Below, in pieces: positions 19,701 through 23,735 of a stretch of 23,735 nt of DNA (positions within the stretch are counted from its first letter, which is position 1; each line of letters starts with the position of its first letter). This DNA is from a virus. Both the position numbers and the translations under genes were made by a program. A model generated the notes under the pieces. It ran no database searches. It was not told the DNA's origin and saw only the letters and a list, made by a program, of their open reading frames with translations. The stretch covers positions 1-23,735 of IMG/VR virus record IMGVR_UViG_3300029319_000518; one strand, given 5' to 3'.

Positions 19701-22700
19701 AGAGCACTTACAAATGAATGAACGTACTGATCACTAGCAGCAGAAACACCTACATTAAATGTGATATCTCCAGTTTGTTTCTTAATTCCATTTGCTACAG
19801 CAGATACAAATGTATGTGTAGAATTATCAGAAGATTTACCAACATTGACTGTAAATGTATTTGTTGTTTTACTTCTTATCTGTAACCAACGATTACTTGG
19901 ATAATCAAAACCAGCACGAGGATATGTCTTCTGTGCTGTATTACCATCAAGACTGCATGTAAATGTCAATGATCCATCAGCAACCTGTATATAATCACCA
20001 CCATTAGTAACAGAGTTAGCAACAGCAGACACAAATGTATGTACAGTTGTATTTGTAGATGGAGTGTAATCTAATATTTGAACGTCAAAAGTATTTGTAG
20101 TTACATTAGATACAGTAAGAGCTCTACCACTTGCAGGATCATTTGGTCTTGGATATGAATGGTTAGTTACGTTACCATCTTGAGCACATGTAAATTTAAG
20201 AGCATAATCAGCAATTCTTACAAAATCATTATTTTGTAGACCATGATTTGCAATAGTAAGAGTTACAATACCTGTAGTTGGATTATATGCAGCATTTGTT
20301 GGAGTGAATACAGCAGGACCGTTGAATCCATGATTTGCAACTGTAAGTGTTAAATCACCAGTTGTGGAGTCATATACTGCATTAGTTGCAGTATGGTCTG
20401 AAGAACTAACATCTGTAATTCTTATTGACTTACCTGCAAATGGGTCAGTGCCAGGACGAGGATAAGAATGTTGAGTTGCATTACTGTCCTTAGAACATGT
20501 AAAGGTTAATGAATTATCTTTAAGAACTATGTCATCTCCAACACGCAAGCCATGTTGTCCTATGGTTGTTACCATGACACCCGTTGCAGGATTGTATGAA
20601 GCACCTGAAGGCTTAAAGAATTTGTTAGTACCAGCGTTACCTACCTTAACAGTAATGGTTGTTGCTGTTACTGCTGTAATCTTAAGTGATCTACCAGATG
20701 CTTGATCTCTACCTGCACGTGGATATGACTGTGCTGTATCATTACCATCCATTGTGCATTTGAATGATACTGCACCATTTTCAATTAAAACCCCTTTCCC
20801 TTTCTTAAGACCGTGAGCTCCAATAGTTAGAGTTAAGTCACCACTTGCAGGATCATATGTTGCATTTGATGGAGTAAAGGTTTGATTAGAACCTGCTTCA
20901 CCAACAGAAACTTTAAATGTATCAGCAGTTACATCAGAAACTGATAACCACTCAGCGTCAGCAGGATCTCCCTCTCTTGGATACTTATGCTCTGTAGCAT
21001 TATTATCCATTGCACATGTAAATGTTAGAGAGTCTGTTGCAAGTCTAATTCTATCTCCATTTACAAGACCATGAGCTGCTTTTGTAAATACTAATTCTCC
21101 ATTTGTAGGAGTATATGCAGCACCAGTTGGTGTGAAGAAAGAACTACCAACATTAGTAATCTTTAATGCATTCTGATATGCTCTGTCTTTTCTTCTCTCA
21201 ATAGCATTTGTAGCAGCACTAACAAAAGTATGTAATGATACGTTTGTGGAAGGTGTGATATTTAAAGTTTGTATATCAAATGTATTTGTAGTTACGTTTG
21301 ATACTGGAATAAACTTACCACTAATAGGATCAGTGTTACGTGGATATGTTTTTTGAGTAGCGTTGTTATCAGTAGCACAAGTAAATGTTAGTGAGTTATC
21401 TACAACCTTAATTAGATCTAAGTTTTCAAACCCGTGATTATTCAGAGTAAATGTTAAAATACCCGTTGTTGGATTGTATACAGCATTAGTTGGTGTATGT
21501 TGTGTTACATCACCTCTAGGATATACATGTTCAGTAGCATAAGAATCTTGTGAACATTTGAATATTAGAGATCCATCAGCAAGTTTAATACTTTGTCCTT
21601 CATGGAAATTATGATCATTAACAGTTAATTTAAGATCACCAGTCTGAGCATTGTAATCTGCATCTGTTACATCAAAGTTTGTAGCAGGTGATTTACCAAT
21701 ATTGATTGTAAATGTATCAGTTGTTGAATCAACAAGAGGTAATATGCTTGCACCAGCTGGATCTCCTGATCTAGGATATGAATGCTGTGTAGCATAGTTA
21801 TCCATACCACAAGTAAAGTTCAATGCATTGAAATCTATTCTGACTGCATCATTTTCTGCTAGAACACCATTAGCAACAGCAGATACGAATGTATGAGCAT
21901 ACTGATCACTTGAAGCAGAAGCACCAACATTAACTTCAAATGTATCTGTTGTTTTATTTGATATTGTTAACCACTTTAAACTAGAAGGGTCAGTTGAACG
22001 TGGATAAGTATGATTTGTTGCATTACTATCTTTAGTACATGTAAAGGTGAGTGAATCATCTTTAATTAAAATTCTCTGTCCATTAGTAAATCCATGAGCG
22101 AGGATTTGCAATACCAATTTACCGTTAGATGGAGTATAAGTTGCATTGGTAACTGTATGTACACTTGCCTTAGTCATACCATGACCAGCAGCAGTGATAA
22201 CCATTACACCAGTCTCGGCATCATATGTTGCGTTAGTAGGAGTATACTTCTGAGTTGATGATTCAATAATCATCCTTTCAACTGACTCAGCAGCAATTAA
22301 ATTTTTATTAGCAAGAATAAGGTTACGAGCATCACCATTTCTATCAGCAACTAATTCTGGTTGATCAGTAGCAACAGGATCATTAGCAGTAGTATAAGTT
22401 TGTGTTAGACCATGAGTACCAAAGATGAAAACTTTCTCTTTACGCATGACCTGAATTGCCATGTCTTTACAGTAGTTAAATGCTGCAAGAGTCTCATCTT
22501 TCTTTGCTGCTAGGTCTTGGATAGCACCTCTTTCATAGTAATCAGCAGCGTCCCATGTCTCAGCGTTACCACCATAACCTGTGTTTTCTGCAACAGCTTC
22601 TAATGCTTTTTCTAGGTCATCAATACATTTTGCTTTACCTGTAGCAGCATTGTATCCAGAAGAAGGTGTATAATTAGGGAAATCAAGAAGCATTCTTTCA

Positions 22701-23735
22701 TATGCTTCTGTCGCAATAAATGTCTTATTATTGAGAATTAATGCACGGGCATCACCAAAACGACCCGTTACAACTTGTTTAGTTGCAGTTTGTGCGTTGT
22801 CACCTAACTCAATAGATGCTGAGTCAAGAACTCTCTTAACAAATGTATTGTTAGGAATTACAGGAGTTGTTGGTCTTGTTGCACCAGTATTCAACTTTCC
22901 ATTTGTAAACTGACTAGGATCATAGTCAGCAACTGTCATACCTTCTACAACACCACTAGTATCACCAATATTAACAATAGCACTATTATTAGTGGTGTCT
23001 ACACCTTGACGTAAGTATGTGAAGTTACGCATTGCTGCGATTGCAAGATCCTTAGCGTAGTTGTAACCCTCTAAGGTTTCTGTTAGTTCACCATCAATGT
23101 AAGATAGATTAGTACCAACATAGTAAGATTCAGCAGCTTGAATAGTGTTGATATTGCCACCAAGTCTTAGATCCTGAATTGTAGCATCAATCAAATATCC
23201 AACGTCTCTACGACATTTGGTAATAGTAATTGTTTCTTTTACCTTAAGTGCAGGATACTTAGCAAGAATCCTATCATATGCTTCATGTGCAATAAAATCT
23301 TTATTTGCTTCAATTCTATCAGCAGCGTCAAGAATTTTATTATTAATAGTTACACCAGATGGATTTAGTATATCAGCTGTAGCAGTGAACTTTTTAAATC
23401 CACTTGGTTCTAAAGTAGCAAAGAATGTATTGTTACCGCCAGCAGTTCTTGGATTTAATTTGACATATAATTTATCATCTGTCTTAGCACCAATCCTATA
23501 TCCACCAATAGTAGCAGCAGGACGTTTCTTTGGATCTATTGCACCATCATCACCATGATACACTTTTGTATCATTGCCAGTATCATTTGATGCATAAACG
23601 TCTAGTGTATAGTATGACTGTCTCTTGACATTTCCAGAAGTCTCATCAACTGTTTGAGGAGGAATAATATCTGTAATGAATCCACCCTTGTCTTGGTTGA
23701 ATGCAAATCCTTTGAAACCAATAGCATGTAAGGAT
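10304..23735 (-). CDS. Giant modular tail fibre/structural protein, at least 4476 aa, N-terminus outside window
   Basis: The frame is open without a stop from the right edge to the TAA at 10306-10304. A GTG at 23563 is only an internal codon, because the frame continues upstream with about 57 more residues (including GGFITDIIPPQTVDE). Regions in order: GYRIGAKTDDKLYV near 23500; five helical modules (23335-18065), the third split by a long FTC/HTFVSA repeat array (22246-19118); short helical repeats (18030-17590); a mixed, beta-rich section (17330-14760); a shaft-like region with VGINTT, TVNGG and IEIGN...IKIGN...ITIGD rungs (14760-12700); further beta domains; and a C-terminal domain ending RGWWLMEL. 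Such endings and modules occur, as I recall, in long proteins of T4-like cyanophages. Its position ahead of the collar proteins fits a proximal or long tail fibre. No signal peptide, enzyme motif or autoproteolytic S74 domain is seen. Its virion location is inferred. Confidence 0.9.
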   Translation of the reverse strand, partial: SLHAIGFKGFAFNQDKGGFITDIIPPQTVDETSGNVKRQSYYTLDVYASNDTGNDTKVYHGDDGAIDPKKRPAATIGGYRIGAKTDDKLYVKLNPRTAGGNNTFFATLEPSGFKKFTATADILNPSGVTINNKILDAADRIEANKDFIAHEAYDRILAKYPALKVKETITITKCRRDVGYLIDATIQDLRLGGNINTIQAAESYYVGTNLSYIDGELTETLEGYNYAKDLAIAAMRNFTYLRQGVDTTNNSAIVNIGDTSGVVEGMTVADYDPSQFTNGKLNTGATRPTTPVIPNNTFVKRVLDSASIELGDNAQTATKQVVTGRFGDARALILNNKTFIATEAYERMLLDFPNYTPSSGYNAATGKAKCIDDLEKALEAVAENTGYGGNAETWDAADYYERGAIQDLAAKKDETLAAFNYCKDMAIQVMRKEKVFIFGTHGLTQTYTTANDPVATDQPELVADRNGDARNLILANKNLIAAESVERMIIESSTQKYTPTNATYDAETGVMVITAAGHGMTKASVHTVTNATYTPSNGKLVLQILAHGFTNGQRILIKDDSLTFTCTKDSNATNHTYPRSTDPSSLKWLTISNKTTDTFEVNVGASASSDQYAHTFVSAVANGVLAENDAVRIDFNALNFTCGMDNYATQHSYPRSGDPAGASILPLVDSTTDTFTINIGKSPATNFDVTDADYNAQTGDLKLTVNDHNFHEGQSIKLADGSLIFKCSQDSYATEHVYPRGDVTQHTPTNAVYNPTTGILTFTLNNHGFENLDLIKVVDNSLTFTCATDNNATQKTYPRNTDPISGKFIPVSNVTTNTFDIQTLNITPSTNVSLHTFVSAATNAIERRKDRAYQNALKITNVGSSFFTPTGAAYTPTNGELVFTKAAHGLVNGDRIRLATDSLTFTCAMDNNATEHKYPREGDPADAEWLSVSDVTADTFKVSVGEAGSNQTFTPSNATYDPASGDLTLTIGAHGLKKGKGVLIENGAVSFKCTMDGNDTAQSYPRAGRDQASGRSLKITAVTATTITVKVGNAGTNKFFKPSGASYNPATGVMVTTIGQHGLRVGDDIVLKDNSLTFTCSKDSNATQHSYPRPGTDPFAGKSIRITDVSSSDHTATNAVYDSTTGDLTLTVANHGFNGPAVFTPTNAAYNPTTGIVTLTIANHGLQNNDFVRIADYALKFTCAQDGNVTNHSYPRPNDPASGRALTVSNVTTNTFDVQILDYTPSTNTTVHTFVSAVANSVTNGGDYIQVADGSLTFTCSLDGNTAQKTYPRAGFDYPSNRWLQIRSKTTNTFTVNVGKSSDNSTHTFVSAVANGIKKQTGDITFNVGVSAASDQYVHSFVSALSEAIQYLPQSAHTFDSAVANSIKYEPSSVHTFKRAATNAIEKQAGTITVNVGASAPGQQYDHQFVPATDLTPTNAAYNPTTGIMTVTVANHGMQTDDFVKIADNAFTFTCAQDSNATNHSYPRATDPISNKWVRITVIDANTFTLQTLASAPSTNTTAHTFVSAVANSIKRGVVKGGAVYPHTFISAKTDSVHKIFSVAGNRTYHNSDCVDDVRDLLEAIADNVAYGGNDKTWDAAYSYKTGAHVAGEETETNIVFEHAKDMAAQVIKNQKILAIGSHGLHQTYDTTITLDTQISINNGAGDAYNLLNANAAFIAAEAYERMLLNHPGFLPPTGNKQDCIDDIKDFVVEVAFNVGFGGNDRVWDMANLYVKGAHVAGEETQTLEAFQDATQIAIQAMRNEKVLVVGKHGLTQTFDNTITGDNLSIVSNEAGDSATLLTLNRQFIADIAQGRMLANNPGYTPPVGYTIADCNDDLLDIVDVLAFNIKHGGNDRMWDTANLYVGGAVQGGAITETVEAINHLKDIALQVIKSDAVTIGGHTTLSQISYSGANTTNWTDAQLTSEINNITTLSTILTNAISNNSTLKDVTRTQSVYKCNAVESAITTLSNIVQNAISAPETLATVTRTGHTGSARCDNVKSTIDTLFKIVTDTVTTPASLDNVVRNISNGPCQNVASAITTLYKLITDTITTPGNLSSIERNVAPLGLSTGNAVNATATTTNTYLYFTLPAGRYTTAYTPDVDETITQDTTYPECVGVSDTIRQYFANITTIIQTGVGTVTRTQPPSATSSLAARATIWGLKDWTPGPTSGSNPHQLETGTPVRLVPRPRYNTTTNQYVEVDKRNVRLPNGFDTNTEYYVIAPGRITKPEDYSGTTTFNGSDQTKLMLASSKDNAAAGIYIHSAEVEAIHPDVEIDMYQFVLDDKYDLHEYGCVLSTAVSGGIITDIPHIFDVPNASVTPHKVFFRKNESGNLPVVGGSSANDPDVADSSSRLRGDKFFYAKYNTAKVITIHKTHADAIAGTNPIIFVPLNSGTYNFSVFADKRESPMRYDPTYDGNVGTSDKGKWYLNVKNESSNPQSILGRFHDSEYSDSSGNNKTNDSYYERIDDSEREANDRIYRLRYVIPKYLKSVRDPLNGFSIKARKDDTRKLLPQKIKLKPVTGNVTKAKFFNTTDSGNANEVIGFTDAEFTSNSIAKTNASGENIFYDPYKKDTKGTKNYLRTIETSNYVSMSIQSGRYYTENSNEYLELTVFDHNITNVGLKNENFTTVKITAPQGGNFTANKTSSVTANAVTWTGNSSGSGYIHAALNVPNTSTWHLILKGVSGDIKYSSTDNIRFTQGSVFADLIDFPDSGKSLVRKDLIKEGLPQFYYRQNGAKVYTITPGDIITDAANIQFYVESVEDAGEIDETFYVYDVQEIQRRIFDQQDGIFYLTAVRGNISPFPQGAGNLGNFRNFKFSQPISKLYPLDYKNDPVWFKQLDPNAKDPGQTYSAADNYVHGLVTVNDFKGSLTKESVTDFLATEALKNNNYTGSNKLEAQSGNASAGSEDRKISIAGDSTVVVDQRMYVELRRPSIARAGNHTFEYLGFGPGNYSTGLPARQEVLLTVEQDFFAQSKKQDGGLVFYTGLNSNGDLYIGNRKIDAITGEEIFLESASLTASEDEDDAIGNLVTTFDTPVTFNEYITVNGGENGDQTSTFNSPVTINVGADVRDLTLGLPNVGVLSSLKVVSNVSSTKDDSSLDRTAMTKNRQSNGDILIAGNRVIAGVFQFNQRGSLGSGQGYKIQTHAVASVASNITPDQDGTYDASQVVAYGSAGAPLTGDILLKGESVGNSGSLGWIFSNSFTTITSQIEKFIFNSTRTITIQWKSGVTNGNVITGGLVAGQEIKLSGLTENKLNGTFLINTGFTNGGNTCTFSINANDTISAGELIFNSTNTPNAVVKLANASWKEVGVLGAQTIRTDTQTIGEFKIGINTVARAAHVDYADAFVSAATDPLANLDVVGTAWISGKTIENFAAHSTYAARTQTAQDHAFMVGGDSSAPQTAATFRVSTTNNGRVGINTTLANMNSTLTVTGTSEFTASAVFQDDISVNGGGAGSANSADINTTITNGTATLFNNNTFVGLTTGTRPTQGLLIGGSARNIEIGNVTTGSQNIKIGNTSGDSEITIGDSIDGSNSNKSKITLGGAFASTESDSFVQIDTKALKTAGDVILGTRRGLTDSTKFESPSGTVEFLSGNSATSIVDFATNASTLRIAGQGGTTTIRNNLVVDATSRFNADVTLCGGNASYSFVGRRAQAGSTIQSHTSGVLGNNLFDNNVDLITVLVSTAATGELNKIDTAGSGDWGGTSYQQTPTGQSVATFPVLTGDKYYLPLKRTPYDANGTQYYNENDILLIDTVEQGTEHAEFVKITRLPQINTTPYYIEVQRQPFGTLSTISTEHPDTTNIYKCTVQFDATWTTQIIDGSGAEDNVYLSQFGGVLTGSDNRATGQPGDYVIISRPSNGSDGEIFELKTTLDQVSKKFSVKNGCDTNSENTLFEVDSVTGAVTINGDQSYTGGLTLNGTCTTPYVNATTNKKLTITNGSGIKTFEVDTCTGDTTIGNKHGTHFAIAESFGTSPAGYTTTDVVHVYKHDPQSSNTTLATRPFTTIAAAVVPATTNIQIQANYEAFTIGDLVAIYDSNQIEIIQITAAPYVSGSNQFLPTSSNANYTNGGRGVEGTTAINAGVGLNVVKLNKLGTTTLLEDLPATRALRAPATGKTFKARTPNTLDTRLEIGLVDADLIQPKLDYIQFIRIGSEFFLTDSVDGTLDAFYQVKMPKSYRNPNTVATTLIDLYGGGHTTVNDDFTINSGVLRMYGSDSKTLVLSIANDDGHIGDGSIEDPVTNTNGMTLKGNGNFYGNLKIFYESCQSNGVCNSVESIKMTALEGSIFLGEQYYQKGKVLAIESATDKIFQIDNLGSAGTGGTVGPKDFTIYHNNAIDSFGIEKYWTSNGGRRHTYVAFDATTGIGQQETNPLQVNNNYLINATSGSNMVLYLPDNPQTGDMIRFTELSGNLTYNTSLIIRAKKINNVSTAIQGDNTGSKLDAGSGQVRTVAWDSGELVIQTRNCAFGLVFVGTYDIEGSTSQQTIPASLRGWWLMEL
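10310..10313 (-). promoter_or_regulatory. Ribosome binding site of the 550 aa fibre gene
   Basis: GGAG on the minus strand lies within the last codons of the giant gene (ATG GAG TTA TAA) and 9 nt before the ATG at 10300. It supports that start and means that translation of the giant protein's last codons passes over the next gene's binding site. Confidence 0.75.
12700..14760 (-). other. Beta-structured shaft-like region of the giant protein
   Basis: This part of the giant gene encodes short alternating strands typical of fibre shafts. Examples are TFDTPVTFNEYITVNGG, TFNSPVTINV, LDVVGTAWISGKTI, GRVGINTTLANMNSTLTV, then IEIGNVTTGSQNIKIGN and ITIGD, and GDVILGTRRGL. Such segments are common in trimeric phage fibres and give a triple beta-helix or solenoid. 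The boundaries are approximate and the fold is inferred from pattern only. Confidence 0.55.
17590..18030 (-). repeat. Four short helical repeats (SAITTLY-x-IITDTI type) in the giant protein
   Basis: Four units of about 33-38 residues follow module 5: INNITTLSTILTNAI, VESAITTLSNIVQNAI, VKSTIDTLFKIVTDTV and VASAITTLYKLITDTI. Each is followed by a Leu-x-x-Val/Ile-x-Arg-Thr/Asn element (for example TLATVTRT, SLDNVVRN). Three of the linkers contain a cysteine (KCN, RCD, PCQ). A weaker fifth copy, VSDTIRQYFANITTII, lies near 17400. The spacing suggests a helical bundle or coiled stalk segment. Confidence 0.75.
18065..23335 (-). repeat. Five helical modules of the giant protein (ANK-x-FIA-x-EA / YGGN-x-WDAA type)
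   Basis: Each unit begins GDAR or a variant, then ANKxFIAxEAxERML, a short loop, CxDDixDxxExxAxNxxYGGN, WDxAxxY, ETxxAxxxAKDMAxQVMRNEKVL and GxHGLTQTYD. Starts are near 23335, 22756, 22336, 18799 and 18409. The first unit is more diverged (LRLGGN instead of YGGN) and carries a beta insert (SAIVNIGDTSGVVEGMTV). Unit 3 is interrupted from 22246 to 19118. Units 2, 4 and 5 have loops of about a dozen to two dozen residues at the same point. The heptad-like helical character suggests a coiled or helical-bundle trimer segment. Confidence 0.85.
19118..22246 (-). repeat. About 1,043-residue array of FTC..YPR and HTFVSA repeats inside helical module 3
   Basis: Ten units share D-x-SLTFTC-x2-D-x7-YPR-x2-DP, centred near 22042, 21807, 21552, 21375, 21013, 20755, 20493, 20186, 19953 and 19370. 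Most are led by an N-A-x-Y-x-P-x-TG-x-LTLT-x-x-HG element and followed by an ITNVTTNTFxVxVG element. About ten HTFVSAxANAI-like segments are scattered between and after them. Units are typically 60-100 residues apart, and a group of degenerate HTF segments fills the largest gap (19953 to 19370). Cys, Asp and Tyr-Pro-Arg are kept in all ten. It is predicted to be all-beta. Confidence 0.88.

Noticed and set aside
19118-22246. CRISPR-like repeat array
   Set aside because: The repeats are degenerate, irregularly spaced and keep reading frame as protein repeats with conserved residues.
23217-23558. 113-codon plus-strand frame opposite the N-terminal part of the giant gene
   Set aside because: It is antisense to a well-supported conserved coding region, has no ribosome binding site or neighbour of its own, and its composition mirrors the opposite codons.
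23561-23563. GTG as the start of the giant protein
   Set aside because: The frame continues open to the right edge with sequence of the same character (GGFITDIIPPQ), so the real start is outside the window.
10304-23563. S74-type autoproteolytic chaperone domain at the end of the giant fibre
   Set aside because: No catalytic Ser/Lys motif or typical coiled-coil ending is seen; the C-terminus is a beta domain ending RGWWLMEL.

Overview
The window is AT-rich and tightly packed, and every credible gene lies on the minus strand, so transcription runs from high to low coordinates. The gene content points to a marine T4-like myovirus, most likely a cyanophage of Prochlorococcus/Synechococcus or a close relative. 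The main evidence is a series of fibre/adhesin proteins with Tail_Collar domains. One of them starts MTVKYDSIKTMRSAKIGTIM, an N-terminus I recall from cyanomyovirus structural proteins. A giant protein also carries ANK-x-FIA-x-EA-x-ERML and FTC...YPR repeats, which I associate from memory with cyanophage fibres. No host gene, tRNA, integrase, insertion sequence or CRISPR array is visible.

Structural (late-type) block, 23735 down to 2163. A giant open frame enters from the right edge and ends at 10304, giving at least 4476 residues with the N-terminus outside the window. Three Tail_Collar fibre/adhesin proteins follow with 3-nt, overlapping and 2-nt junctions: 550 aa (10300-8648), 461 aa (8648-7263) and a glycine-rich 1285 aa protein (7260-3403). 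Next come a 290 aa protein with a tail-assembly-chaperone-like segment (3373-2501) and a 113 aa protein of unknown function (2504-2163). The order of large fibre, receptor-binding tips, then small chaperone-like protein resembles a T4 fibre cluster. The block closes with a strong intrinsic terminator at 2115-2137.

Second operon, 2078 down to 1. A sigma70-like promoter (TTCACA, 16 bp, TATAAT) sits inside and just after that terminator. It drives five coupled genes: a 54 aa SH3-like small protein, a 197 aa protein with a PD-(D/E)XK-like motif (candidate restriction-type nuclease), a 113 aa unknown, a 67 aa SH3-like small protein, and an SPPY-type DNA methyltransferase cut by the left edge. This looks like a phage-borne DNA modification/cleavage module expressed separately from the tail genes.

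The most unusual structure is inside the giant protein. Five copies of a helical module lie in tandem (about 23335-18065). The third copy is split in a surface loop by a ~1,043-residue array (22246-19118). That array holds ten units with an invariant C-x2-D-x7-Y-P-R motif and about ten HTFVSA-like segments. A Tail_Collar domain in the 1285 aa protein is split in a similar way by a GSGYT-type repeat block.
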